Source of the DNA: Candidatus Dormiibacterota bacterium
Lineage (GTDB): Bacteria; Acidobacteriota; Polarisedimenticolia; Gp22-AA2
Assembly: GCA_035635555.1 (NCBI GenBank)
Contig: DASQAT010000041.1
Span: forward strand, 1 to 64,000
Direction: 5' to 3'
Length of the DNA: 64,000 nucleotides
Numbering within the stretch: the stretch's first letter is position 1; every line of letters begins with the position of its first letter. Below, one piece after another: positions 18,339-27,195 of this stretch. Both the position numbers and the translations under genes were made by a program. The notes beneath the pieces were generated by a model, which saw nothing but the letters and a program-made list of their open reading frames with translations, ran no database searches and was not told where the DNA came from.

Positions 18339-18344
18339 TATAAT
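18339..18344 (+). promoter_or_regulatory. -10 box (TATAAT) before the ArnT-like gene
   Basis: A perfect TATAAT lies 27 nt before the GTG start at 18372, giving a short leader of about 20 nt. The -35 region is not clear. Confidence 0.5.
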
Positions 18345-18371
18345 CCGTCGCCGTTTCGTGGCGGGCGGATC

Positions 18372-20762
18372 GTGACGGAATCCTCGAACAGACGCGCGGT
18401 TCCGGAGTGGGTGTGGGTCGCGGCGCTGGGTGTTCTGGCGCTGACGCTCCGGCTCGTCTACGTCTTCCAGGTCAAGGACACGTCGCTGGTCACGCCCGAC
18501 GAGCTCGACCCCGGCTTCTACTACAACTGGGCGAAGGAGATCGCCTCCGGCGACTGGCTCGGCAAGGGGGCGTTCGTGCAGAGCCCGCTGTACGCCTATC
18601 TGCTCGGCTTCCTGATGACCCTGATCGGCAAGTCGGTCGGCCCGATCCTGGTCTTCCAGTCGCTGGTCGGCACGGCCACGGTGCTGCTCACCTACGTCCT
18701 GGGGAGGCGGCTGTTCGGACACTGGCACGGTGTCCTCGCCGGTCTCCTGATCGCCCTGTACGGCCCCTTCCTGTTCTTCGAGGGGATGGTCATGAAGACC
18801 TTCCTCTCCCCCTTCCTGACGGTCCTCCTCCTCCTCGTCCTCGACGTGGCACGACAGGCGGCGCGCTCGGACGGTGAAGCGCCCGGCAGGCGTGTGCTGT
18901 GGCTGTTCGGGGCGGCCGGTGCGGTGTTCGGGCTGACGACGCTCGACCGCGACAATTTCATCCTGCTGGCGCCGATCCTCGCCGTCCTGGCCCTGTGGCT
19001 CGGCGGCGGCTTGAGGCGGCGCGGGCTTCTGGCGGCGGGGGCGTTCACCCTCGGGACGGTCCTGATGATCGTCCCGGTGACGGTGCGCAACTGGGCGGTG
19101 TCGCACGAGTTCGTGCTGCTGACGACGGGAGGCGGCGAGGTCTTCTTCATCGGCAACAACGCGGACGCCAACGGCCTGTACGTGCCGCCGCCTTTCGTGC
19201 GGCCGGACCCGAAGTACGAGCATGCCGACTTCGTGGCGCGGGCCTCGGAGATCAGCGGCAAGCGCGTGACCGCGATGCAGTCCTCGTGGTTCTGGTTCGA
19301 TCAGGGGATGCAGTTCATCAAGGAAGAGCCGCTCTCCTGGCTGCGGCTCATCGGCAGGAAGTTCGTCCAGTTCTGGAACTTCTACGAGCTGCCCGACAAT
19401 CTCGACTACCAGATCCTGCAGCGCTTTTCGTCGCTGCTCGCCGCCGTGAACGTGACGTTCCCGCCTCCGGGCTGGGCCACTCTCAGCGTCCCGTCCGGGT
19501 CGTCCTGGGCGGCGGTGCGGATCCACCTCGTCTCGACGTTCGGCACGATAGCACCGCTCGGTCTCCTGGGGATCTTCCTGACCAGGCGCCAGTGGCGTCG
19601 TCTCGTGCCGCTCTACGTCCTGCTGTTCGGGTACATGGCGACTGTGCTGCTGTTCTTCAACTTCTCGCGCTTCCGCGTGCCGGTGGTCCCGATCCTGGCC
19701 GTGTTCGCAGCCGAGAGCCTGCTGGCCATCGGCCGCGTCACGGGGCGGCTCGGCCGGACCGCCCTGGCGCTGGCGCGGCGCTCGGGCGACATCGCGGCAC
19801 AGGCGCGCGCCCTCGTGCCCGGGTGGCCGCAGGCCGCGGCCTGCGGCCTGCTGGCCCTCCTGGTGGTCGGCATCAACGTCGAGTGGCCCCGCGGCGTCGT
19901 GCCGGCCATCGAGCAGGCGCTGATCACCGGGAACGCCCACTACGCCATGCTGGACATCGAAAAAGCCCAGCAGGCCTACCTGCTCGGACTCCTGCTTCTC
20001 GGCGAGGGGCCGCAGGGGTTGCAGGGGGACACCGATCTGCAGGCGCGGTTCGGGCCTCAGGTGACGCGCGAGGCGCTCATGAAAGAGCTGGAGGCCGAGT
20101 CGATCGCGCGCGGGCCGCAGTTCAAGGGAATCCACATCGGCATCCATCACGGACTCGGCCTGACGCTCCTGGTGCAGGCGAAGGGCCTTCTCGCGAAGGG
20201 GGATCGCACGACGGCGCTGCCGCTGGTCGACCAGGCCGTGGCGCAGTTCAACGAGGCGCTGAGGCTCGCCCCGGCCTACCTCCTGTCGATCCGCAAGATG
20301 GCCGTGGCCTTCGACCTGAAGGGGGATCAGCCGGCGGCGATCGAGTGGCTGCGCAAGGGAGCGGACCTCTGGCCGGACGATCTTCAGACGCGCGTCGAGC
20401 TGGCGGAGGCGCTCTTCCGGACCGGCGAGTACAAGGAGGCGCTGAGACAGCTCGACGAGGCCCGCGCCGCCAACGTCACCATCGAGCCGGACGAGCTGGC
20501 CCGGCTCTACTTCAACCGGGGCCTGATCCTCTTCCAGGGGCTCAACGACCCCGGACGGGCGCTGTACAACCTCAAGAAGTCCCTGGAGATCAACCCGACG
20601 TATTCGCAGGCGGCTGTGATCCGCAAGACGATCATGACCCTGCAGACACGCGGCATCCAGCCGATCAGCGACGAGCCCGCGCGCGCGGCGCCCAGCCCGC
20701 CGTCCTCCGCGCCCCCGGCCGAGGGACAGGCGAAGCCGGATTCGACGACCTCCGGCCGTTAG
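18372..20762 (+). CDS. ArnT/PMT-like membrane glycosyltransferase with C-terminal TPRs
   Basis: A 796-residue GT-C protein. The acidic motif of the first extracytoplasmic loop is VTPDELDPGFYYNWAKEIASGDWLG. About ten membrane helices follow to about residue 515. The C-terminal 270 residues are TPR-like helices (for example RLYFNRGLILFQGLNDPGRALYNLKKSLEINP), probably cytoplasmic or periplasmic scaffolding. The family transfers sugars from polyprenyl phosphate to lipids or proteins; the acceptor is unknown. The start is GTG at 18372, 27 nt after TATAAT. Its stop overlaps the stop of the convergent rnc gene by 4 bp. Confidence 0.8.
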   Translation: MTESSNRRAVPEWVWVAALGVLALTLRLVYVFQVKDTSLVTPDELDPGFYYNWAKEIASGDWLGKGAFVQSPLYAYLLGFLMTLIGKSVGPILVFQSLVGTATVLLTYVLGRRLFGHWHGVLAGLLIALYGPFLFFEGMVMKTFLSPFLTVLLLLVLDVARQAARSDGEAPGRRVLWLFGAAGAVFGLTTLDRDNFILLAPILAVLALWLGGGLRRRGLLAAGAFTLGTVLMIVPVTVRNWAVSHEFVLLTTGGGEVFFIGNNADANGLYVPPPFVRPDPKYEHADFVARASEISGKRVTAMQSSWFWFDQGMQFIKEEPLSWLRLIGRKFVQFWNFYELPDNLDYQILQRFSSLLAAVNVTFPPPGWATLSVPSGSSWAAVRIHLVSTFGTIAPLGLLGIFLTRRQWRRLVPLYVLLFGYMATVLLFFNFSRFRVPVVPILAVFAAESLLAIGRVTGRLGRTALALARRSGDIAAQARALVPGWPQAAACGLLALLVVGINVEWPRGVVPAIEQALITGNAHYAMLDIEKAQQAYLLGLLLLGEGPQGLQGDTDLQARFGPQVTREALMKELEAESIARGPQFKGIHIGIHHGLGLTLLVQAKGLLAKGDRTTALPLVDQAVAQFNEALRLAPAYLLSIRKMAVAFDLKGDQPAAIEWLRKGADLWPDDLQTRVELAEALFRTGEYKEALRQLDEARAANVTIEPDELARLYFNRGLILFQGLNDPGRALYNLKKSLEINPTYSQAAVIRKTIMTLQTRGIQPISDEPARAAPSPPSSAPPAEGQAKPDSTTSGR

Positions 20763-21505
20763 GATCGATTCGGATCACGCTGCAGGAGACGCAGGGCCAT
20801 CCGGGCCGACCGCTGCTCCGCCTCTTTCTTGGTGCGCCCCCGGCCGCGCGCGATCTCCCGGCCTTCCGAAGACAGGCTCACGTGGAAGGTCGGGTCGTGC
20901 GGCGGTCCTTCGGTCGTGACCACCCGATAGTGTGGTGTCGGCCTCCCCCGCGCCTGCATCCATTCCTGCAGCCCGGTCTTGTAGTCCTTCTTCTCGATGT
21001 CCTCGCGGCTCAGACCGTCGATCTGCGCGCCGAACAGGTGGGTGACCAGGCGACGCGCAGCCGCGTCGCCGCCGTCCACGAGGACCGCCGCGATGACCGC
21101 CTCGAGAGCGTCCGCCAGGAGCGACTCCTTGGTCCGCCCCTGCCCCTTCTCGGCGGTCTTCCCGAGCCGCAGGAAGAGGCCGAGATCGATCCCCCGGGCG
21201 GCGGCCGCAAGGTTGGTGCGGCTGACCAGGAACGCCTTGAACTTCGACAGGCCCCCTTCATCCATCTCCGGGAAGCGCTCGAGCAGGGTGTGGGCCACGA
21301 AGTAGCCGAGCGTCGCGTCCCCCAGGAACTCGAGGGCCTCGTTGTCCGGACCGCCGCTCTCTTCGTGGGCGTGCGACGAGTGCGTGAGGGCGCGCACCAG
21401 GTGACTCCGGTCGCGGAAGGTGTAGGCCAGACGCTTCTCGATCCCGGCCAGGTCGGGGGCGCGCGCCGTCCCGTCACGGGCGTGCGTCGTGGAGGGACGG
21501 CGCAC
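20759..21505 (-). CDS. rnc: ribonuclease III
   Basis: A double-stranded-RNA endonuclease for rRNA and mRNA processing, 248 residues. The catalytic signature is NEALEFLGDATLGYFVA, with a second acidic cluster in LLADALEAVIAAVLVDGG. A dsRNA-binding domain occupies the last 70 residues (DYKTGLQEWMQ to the C-terminus). The start is placed at GTG 21505, only 5 bp after the stop of the upstream membrane/TPR gene. The frame is open further upstream, but that part lies antisense-free inside the other gene and has no RNase III homology. Translation is probably coupled. Confidence 0.93.
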   Translation of the reverse strand: MRRPSTTHARDGTARAPDLAGIEKRLAYTFRDRSHLVRALTHSSHAHEESGGPDNEALEFLGDATLGYFVAHTLLERFPEMDEGGLSKFKAFLVSRTNLAAAARGIDLGLFLRLGKTAEKGQGRTKESLLADALEAVIAAVLVDGGDAAARRLVTHLFGAQIDGLSREDIEKKDYKTGLQEWMQARGRPTPHYRVVTTEGPPHDPTFHVSLSSEGREIARGRGRTKKEAEQRSARMALRLLQRDPNRS

Positions 21506-21510
21506 GTCAG

Positions 21511-24500
21511 TTATCGCGGGGGGGACGTCCCGCCGCCCGTGGGAACGGCCGGCGGCGACTGAGACGCCTCCCCCTGCAGGCGGCGCAGCAGATCCTCCCC
21601 CTTCTGGCGCTGCTTGTGCGCGTCGAACCGCTTGCCGATGACGTCGTAGACCTCGGCCAGTTTCAGGTGGGCGTCGACCTCGACGCGTGTCAGCGGCTGG
21701 GTGTAGGCCCACTTGAGATAGGTCTCCAGGGAGGCCGCCGCCTCCTTGTCGTTCTTCAGCCTGTGGGACACGACACCGACGAGGTAGTCCACGAGGGGGT
21801 AGCCGTCTCTCTTTTCTTTTTCGAGGTTGATCCGGCGCGCCTCCTTGAGCTCGGCAATCGCCTCTTTGTTGTTCCCGAGGTAGAACAGGTTCCGCCCGTG
21901 GTTGTAGCGGACGATCGAGACATCGGCGTAGGTCCTGGCCGCCTTGTCCAGGTACGGCTCGGCCTTCCAGTAGTCGCGGCTGTCCATGAAGTACGTGCCC
22001 AGGCTGAACAGCGCGTCGAGGTTGCCCGGTTCGACCTCGAGAACGCCGCGCCATTCTCCCAGGGCACCGTCGACGTCCGCCTGCTGCATCAGCGCCTCTC
22101 CCATGACCCAGCGCGCCTGCACGGTCTGCCCCAGAGACTGCAGCTCGCGGGCGATCTCCTTGGCTCGCACCGGATCGCCGGCGATCCCGAGGTACGACTT
22201 CGCTAGGTTGTACAGGAAGTCGGCCTTCTCCTCCGGGGTCGCACCGTAATTCTTCAGGTGAGGCAGGACGGAGCCCCCGGCCTCTTCAAGCGCAGCGACC
22301 AGGGCGCTGTTGCCGTGCACGGTCATGTCGCGGGCCGAGGCGAACTCGACCGCCGCGTGATCGTCGTCGTTGAGCGGACCTTCGGACAGGGCCTTGCGCA
22401 GACCGTCCCCGGCGAGGCGGAAGGTGTAGAGGATCTCGTTCGCGCCGATGACCGTGACGCGGTGCAGGTCGTGCGACACGTCGCTCGTGGACGAGATGAC
22501 GTTGCGGAACCAGCCGGCGTCGAGACTCAGAGGCTCGGCGGAGCCGAGGAGGAGGAGATCCTCGTCGGAGATCCGGAACACCAGGATCGACGGGAAGACA
22601 CGCGCGAAGGAGCGCATCACCGCCCGCAGCTCGGCCTCCCCCGTCGAGGCCAGCGGCACCCGCAGCGAGACGAGGCCGCCGCTGTTCAGCCTGTCCTTCA
22701 GGAGGGCGAGCCCCTCGGTCGTGACGAGCGACGCGCTCTGAGGCAGCCACGGCTCGAGGCCGGCCACCAGGATCACATCGTAGCGGGCCGGGGCGGCGAG
22801 GAGGCGGGCGCGCGCCGCGTCCACGACCCGCAGCAGGCGCGGGTCGTCGACCGGGGAGTTGTTGTAGGAGGCGAAATTCTTCGAGGCCTCGAACAGCGCC
22901 GGCTCCCGCTCGATGACGGTGAGCGACTTCACCGGGTGCCTCAGTACGGATCCCGCCGTGATGCCGTCCAGGAAATCGATCTGCAGGACCGTCTCGGTCG
23001 GTCCGTGCACCAGGACCGGGATGTGTCCCTGCAGGACCTGCGTCCTGATGTCGTTTCCGGTCGTCGCCTCCACCTTCCCGTCCACCGTGAGAGTGAGCAC
23101 CTCCTCAGGCGGCATCCCCTCGGCCGGCCGCAGCGTGCGCTCGACCATCACCGAGGACTCCTTCCCCTCGTGATAGAACAGGAGGTCGATCCCCTGACGG
23201 GCCGCCAGGTAGTCCGCCACCGACCCGAATCGCTCGATCGATCGGGCGCCGTAGCGGTACAGACCGGCATCGATGATGCGCGGGTCCCAGGAGGCCGGGT
23301 ACCCGCCCAGGACGATCATCAGGCCAAGCAGGAACAGGGCCAGTGTCGGGCGGAGTGTCGGGTTCCTGAACCGCGCGAAGGCCAGGAACAGGATCGCCGC
23401 GAGCAGCCCCACGGCGGAGACGAGGGACAGCGAGCGCCTCAGGCCGAACGCCGGGATCGCCAGGAGCCCTATCACCAGATCCGCGAGCACGATGCCGAGG
23501 GCGAAAAAGATCACCACGCCGGGTGCCGGGCGCCGCAGGACACGCGCCCCCTGCCCCAGAAGGGGCAGCGCCGCCCCCAGGAAGAGCGCCGCGGGGAGCA
23601 TCAGGCTCATCGCCGCCAGCGTCGCCGGCAGCTGCGTCAGGCCGGGGCGTGACAGGAACGGCGTGAGCTTCAGGTAGAACAGGGCGACCTGGGGCACCAG
23701 GTACATCGAGGCGTAGGCCCCGAGCGACGCCGCCCCCGCGAGGGCGGAGAGGGTCGCGAAGGGGCCTCTCAGGCGGTCGGCCAGAGCGGACGAGAGGAAG
23801 ACTCCCAGGGCCAGGGCCAGGAGAAAGACCGCCCCGGTCGTGGCGCGCGCCTCCAGCGTGCGACCGACGATGAACGACAGCGTCCGGTCCCACACCAGCA
23901 GAAAGGCCCAGCCGGTGAACGCGAACAGCGCCATGGCCGCGCCCAGGGCGCCTGCCCGGACGGTCGTCGTGGCCGGCGGGTGCTCCGCGAGGTGCGGACC
24001 CTCCGCCGCGACATCGACCCCGGCCAGGACGGTGCCGATCGCCCCCGGTCCTTCCAGGCCACGCTGCCGCAGCAGGAGGGATCCAGCCGCGGCGATTCCG
24101 GCCAGCGCCAGTCCCATCAGGACGCTTCCCCGGACACCGAGCGAGGGCAGGACCAGGGTTCCCGCCACCGCCAGACCCAGGGCGCTTCCCGCGAGCGACA
24201 GACCGAAGGCGAAGCCGAGGCTCAGCCCCGCCCCTTCGGGACGGGCGGTGATGAGGCGCGACAGGATCGGAATCGTCGCGCAGTAGAGGGCCGCCGGCAG
24301 GGCGAACATCCCGGCCGCCAGGAGGAGCCGCAGCCCGAACTCCCCCACCGTCGAATGCCCCAGGACCGGCCAGAGGACCAGGTACAGCGCGCGCGTGACG
24401 CGGAAGATGCCGACCGAGGCCAGCGCCGCCAGCCCGAATCCCGCCTCGGTCAGCGTCAGGAGGGCCATCGGGGCCGCCGCGTGCCGGCTGCGCACGCCGG

Positions 24501-24738
24501 CGAACGCGGCCCCAAGGGCGCCCGCGATCGCGAGCACCGTTATGGCCGAGCAGGCGGCCCCCGACGTGAAGCCGGCCGTGAGGGAGAACACCCGGAAGGC
24601 GCCGACCGCGAGGATGGCCGCGGACGCTGCGTGCGTCAGGTACAGCGCGAAGAGCACGGTCGGAACGACGAGGGCGCCCCGGACAAGGGCGGCCCCGGTT
24701 GGGCTGTCCGCGGCCCGGGCGCTTGCGCTCTCGCTCAT
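21511..24738 (-). CDS. MFS-like / spermidine-synthase-like / TPR fusion membrane protein
   Basis: A 1075-residue fusion. The N-terminal half (about 1-500) holds some 14 hydrophobic segments of the MFS-type region found in fused spermidine synthases. The middle (about 510-770) resembles an aminopropyltransferase Rossmann domain (VDGKVEATTGND, IPVLVHGPTETVLQIDFLDG, LTVIERE, YDVILVAG). The C-terminus (about 830-1050) is TPR-like. The usual GGGDG nucleotide loop reads DFLDGITAG, and the catalytic Asp after YDVI is replaced by Ala/Gly, so polyamine synthesis is doubtful. TACAAT lies 10 nt before the ATG. It leads into rnc. Confidence 0.8.
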   Translation of the reverse strand: MSESASARAADSPTGAALVRGALVVPTVLFALYLTHAASAAILAVGAFRVFSLTAGFTSGAACSAITVLAIAGALGAAFAGVRSRHAAAPMALLTLTEAGFGLAALASVGIFRVTRALYLVLWPVLGHSTVGEFGLRLLLAAGMFALPAALYCATIPILSRLITARPEGAGLSLGFAFGLSLAGSALGLAVAGTLVLPSLGVRGSVLMGLALAGIAAAGSLLLRQRGLEGPGAIGTVLAGVDVAAEGPHLAEHPPATTTVRAGALGAAMALFAFTGWAFLLVWDRTLSFIVGRTLEARATTGAVFLLALALGVFLSSALADRLRGPFATLSALAGAASLGAYASMYLVPQVALFYLKLTPFLSRPGLTQLPATLAAMSLMLPAALFLGAALPLLGQGARVLRRPAPGVVIFFALGIVLADLVIGLLAIPAFGLRRSLSLVSAVGLLAAILFLAFARFRNPTLRPTLALFLLGLMIVLGGYPASWDPRIIDAGLYRYGARSIERFGSVADYLAARQGIDLLFYHEGKESSVMVERTLRPAEGMPPEEVLTLTVDGKVEATTGNDIRTQVLQGHIPVLVHGPTETVLQIDFLDGITAGSVLRHPVKSLTVIEREPALFEASKNFASYNNSPVDDPRLLRVVDAARARLLAAPARYDVILVAGLEPWLPQSASLVTTEGLALLKDRLNSGGLVSLRVPLASTGEAELRAVMRSFARVFPSILVFRISDEDLLLLGSAEPLSLDAGWFRNVISSTSDVSHDLHRVTVIGANEILYTFRLAGDGLRKALSEGPLNDDDHAAVEFASARDMTVHGNSALVAALEEAGGSVLPHLKNYGATPEEKADFLYNLAKSYLGIAGDPVRAKEIARELQSLGQTVQARWVMGEALMQQADVDGALGEWRGVLEVEPGNLDALFSLGTYFMDSRDYWKAEPYLDKAARTYADVSIVRYNHGRNLFYLGNNKEAIAELKEARRINLEKEKRDGYPLVDYLVGVVSHRLKNDKEAAASLETYLKWAYTQPLTRVEVDAHLKLAEVYDVIGKRFDAHKQRQKGEDLLRRLQGEASQSPPAVPTGGGTSPPR

Positions 24739-24748
24739 AGGAGGACGG

Positions 24749-24754
24749 ATTGTA
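24749..24754 (-). promoter_or_regulatory. -10-like box for the MFS/TPR fusion gene
   Basis: On the minus strand this reads TACAAT, 10 nt before the ATG at 24738, leaving a leader of about 3 nt at most. It is one of several -10 boxes placed this close to a start codon. Confidence 0.4.
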
Positions 24755-25513
24755 TCATCGCAGACGTCTCCCCTCCCGGCTGAAGATACGCGGCCTGAGG
24801 AGGCCCAGACGGCTCAGGCGATACAGAAACGCCGTGCGCAGCACACCCAGGCCATAGCGCAGGCTCGAAACGAAACCGATCGAGGAGGCCTCCTTGAAGT
24901 ACGCGCAGGGACTGCTCACCTCGCCGATCGAGAAGCCGAAATGGATCGTCTGGCACAGCATCTCGTTGTCGAACACGAAGCCGTCCGAATTCTCCAGGAT
25001 CGGCAGGGTCTCGAGCACGCGCCTCGTGAAGGCGCGGAAGCCGGTGTGATACTCGGACAGCTTGCGCCCGAGAATGAAGTTCTGGACGAGCGTCAGGAGG
25101 CGGTTCCCGGCGTACTTGTAGAGCGGCATGCCCCCCTTCAGGGCGCCGCGCACCAGGATGCGCGAGCCGATCACCACGTCGAACATCCCCGATCGGAGCA
25201 GGGCCACCATCGACGGAATGAGCTTCGGAGGGTACTGGTAGTCCGGATGGAGCATGACGACGATGCCGGCGCCGCGGTCGAGCGCCGACTGGTAGCAGGT
25301 CTTCTGGTTCGCGCCGTAACCCCGGTTCTCGGGGTGGATGATGGTCGGTATGCCGAGCAGCCGCGCCACCTCGACCGTCCGATCGTGGCTGGCGTCGTCC
25401 ACCAGGATCACCTCGTCGACGACGTCGCGCGGGATCTCGGCGCAGGTCCTCTGCAGCGTCCGCTCCGCGTTGTAGGCCGGCAGGACGACGACCACCCTGG
25501 GCGGCGCGCTCAC
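24755..25513 (-). CDS. family 2 glycosyltransferase, dolichyl-phosphate-sugar synthase type
   Basis: A 252-residue cytoplasmic GT-A enzyme with no obvious TM domain. The nucleotide-sugar motifs are LPAYNAERTL, EVILVDDASHDRT, HPENRGYGANQKT and the metal-binding HPDYQYPP. A later EYHTGFRAFTRR segment is typical of polyprenyl-phosphate mannose/glucose synthases and similar proteins. It could supply lipid-linked sugar to the nearby GT-C enzymes, which is inference from context. The GTG start at 25513 has GGAGAT just upstream. It diverges from the TMTC-like gene, 37 bp away. Confidence 0.88.
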   Translation of the reverse strand: MSAPPRVVVVLPAYNAERTLQRTCAEIPRDVVDEVILVDDASHDRTVEVARLLGIPTIIHPENRGYGANQKTCYQSALDRGAGIVVMLHPDYQYPPKLIPSMVALLRSGMFDVVIGSRILVRGALKGGMPLYKYAGNRLLTLVQNFILGRKLSEYHTGFRAFTRRVLETLPILENSDGFVFDNEMLCQTIHFGFSIGEVSSPCAYFKEASSIGFVSSLRYGLGVLRTAFLYRLSRLGLLRPRIFSREGRRLR

Positions 25514-25536
25514 CTGATCTCCATGGATGTGCGTGA

Positions 25537-25542
25537 TATTCT
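25537..25542 (+). promoter_or_regulatory. -10-like box for the TMTC-like gene
   Basis: TATTCT lies 8 nt before the ATG at 25551, so the message would be almost leaderless. Confidence 0.4.
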
Positions 25543-25550
25543 AGCGCGTC

Positions 25551-27161
25551 ATGGGACGGACCCGCTGGCTCCCGTTCGCCATCGTGAGCCTCCTGGCGGC
25601 CGCCCCGTACCTGGCGACCCCCGGCTTCGACTTCGTCTTCGACGACCGGCACCTGATCGTCCACAATCTCTTCCTGCGCGAAGCCACGAGCCCGTTCACC
25701 GCCTTCGCGCACCACTTATGGCACGGAACGCCGTACGGGGCCGCGTATTACCGGCCGCTCGTGGTGGTCTCCTTCGCCTTGAACGGTCTTTTGTCCGGCT
25801 GGGGTCCGGCCGGCTTCCACATGGTGAACGTCCTGCTGCACGCGGCCAACGCGGTGCTGCTGCTGGCCCTGACGCGACGCCTCGGCTGCCCCGGTCCGGC
25901 GGCCTTCTCCGCGGCGGCGCTGTTCGCCGTCCACCCGGTCGCGGCCTGGCCGGTCGCTTCGGTCGTGGCGCGCGTCGATCTCCTGCCGGCGTTCTTCATC
26001 CTGCTCGCGTGGCTGGAACTCTCGCGACCGAGCAGGAGGGCCGTCCTGGTCGGCCTGTTCTTCCTCGTGGCGCTCCTGTGCAAGGAGTCTTCGGCCGCCT
26101 TCCTGGCCGTCCCGGTCCTCGGACTGCGGCGGATGAAGGAGGAGACGCCCGAGAGACCCGATCGGCGGACCGGGCTGGCGCTGGGGTTGGCCGCGGCGCT
26201 CTACGTCCTCCTGAGGCGAAGCGCGGGACTCGGGATCCTGATCGGCCGAGACCTGATCGATCCCCTGATCAACCCCCTGAGCGCACTCCCCATCACATCC
26301 CGCATCCCCGCCGCGATGACGCTCAGCGGTCGCTACCTGCTCTACCTCCTTCTCCCGACCCGCTTCCACGATCCTTCGAACTACCTGGCCCCCGCGACCC
26401 TCCCCGGATCCGGCGACGTCCGCTTCGGACTGTCGCTGCTCGCCCTTCTGGTCGTGGGGTCGGCGGTCACCGTGCTGTCGCTCACGCGCGACAGGATCGC
26501 CATTCCGCTGGCCTTCGCGGCCGCCGCCTTTCTCCCCGCCTCCAACCTCATCGTCCCGATCGCCTCTCTGTATGCCCAGAACTTCCTCTACCTGCCGCTC
26601 CTTGGCCTGTCTGTCGCGCTTGGAATCATGCTGGGGAGAGTCTCGCCCGCGTGGATGCGCCCCTCTCCCATCAAGGTCGCGTGCGCCACGCTCGTGCTCA
26701 CGATCCTCGGCATCGCGTCGTGGCGCGAGGCGGGGATCTGGCGCGACGAGGTGTCGCTGTTCAGCGCGCTGTCGGACAGGTTCCCGTATTACCCGCCGGT
26801 TCACAGCGCTCTCGGAGTGGCACTCCTGGATCGGGGACGGGCGCGGGAGGCGGTCGGTCCCCTCAGGGAGGCGCTGGCGCTCGCGGCGTCGAGCGTCGAG
26901 GCCCACTACAACCTGGGGGTGGCGCTGATCCTGCTTGACGAGAACAGAGACGGGCTGGAGGAGGCCCTCTCACACCTGAAGCTCGCCATCATGTTGCGGC
27001 CCCCGTTCGCGCCGGCCCATGCCCAGGCCGCCCGGGCGCTCCTCCTCATGGGACGGGATCGCGAGGCGGAGGTCGAAGCCCGCGAGGCGGTGCGGCTCGA
27101 GCCGGATCTCCTGCCCGACGTCGAGCGCTTCTTCAGGCAAAAAAAAACCACCGGGCCCTGA
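25551..27161 (+). CDS. TMTC-like membrane glycosyltransferase with TPRs
   Basis: A 536-residue protein with about ten membrane helices. The first loop holds FDFVFDDRHLIVHN, with the Asp pair expected for GT-C enzymes. Next come YYRPLVVVSFALNGLLSG and the typical FAVHPVAAWPVASVVARVDLL and LLCKESSAA motifs of TMTC-type O-mannosyltransferases. The last 130 residues are TPR-like (VHSALGVALLDRGRAREAV, EAHYNLGVALILL). The acceptor is unknown. Its stop codon lies inside the terminator hairpin. Confidence 0.8.
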   Translation: MGRTRWLPFAIVSLLAAAPYLATPGFDFVFDDRHLIVHNLFLREATSPFTAFAHHLWHGTPYGAAYYRPLVVVSFALNGLLSGWGPAGFHMVNVLLHAANAVLLLALTRRLGCPGPAAFSAAALFAVHPVAAWPVASVVARVDLLPAFFILLAWLELSRPSRRAVLVGLFFLVALLCKESSAAFLAVPVLGLRRMKEETPERPDRRTGLALGLAAALYVLLRRSAGLGILIGRDLIDPLINPLSALPITSRIPAAMTLSGRYLLYLLLPTRFHDPSNYLAPATLPGSGDVRFGLSLLALLVVGSAVTVLSLTRDRIAIPLAFAAAAFLPASNLIVPIASLYAQNFLYLPLLGLSVALGIMLGRVSPAWMRPSPIKVACATLVLTILGIASWREAGIWRDEVSLFSALSDRFPYYPPVHSALGVALLDRGRAREAVGPLREALALAASSVEAHYNLGVALILLDENRDGLEEALSHLKLAIMLRPPFAPAHAQAARALLLMGRDREAEVEAREAVRLEPDLLPDVERFFRQKKTTGP

Positions 27162-27178
27162 GGCCCGGTGGCGTTTTT
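27139..27178. terminator. bidirectional intrinsic terminator
   Basis: A perfect 10-bp stem (27148-27157 pairs with 27162-27171) with a CTGA loop is flanked by an A-run on the left and a T-run on the right. It can end the plus-strand TMTC-like transcript and the minus-strand transcript that carries the 38-residue peptide. The TGA stop of the TMTC-like gene forms part of the loop. Confidence 0.85.
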
Positions 27179-27195
27179 CTCCGTTTTCAGAACCT

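Noticed and set aside
17208-20150. 980-codon minus-strand frame across the propeller and ArnT-like genes
   Set aside because: It is a shadow frame in high-GC DNA; the plus strand carries recognisable domains over the whole span.
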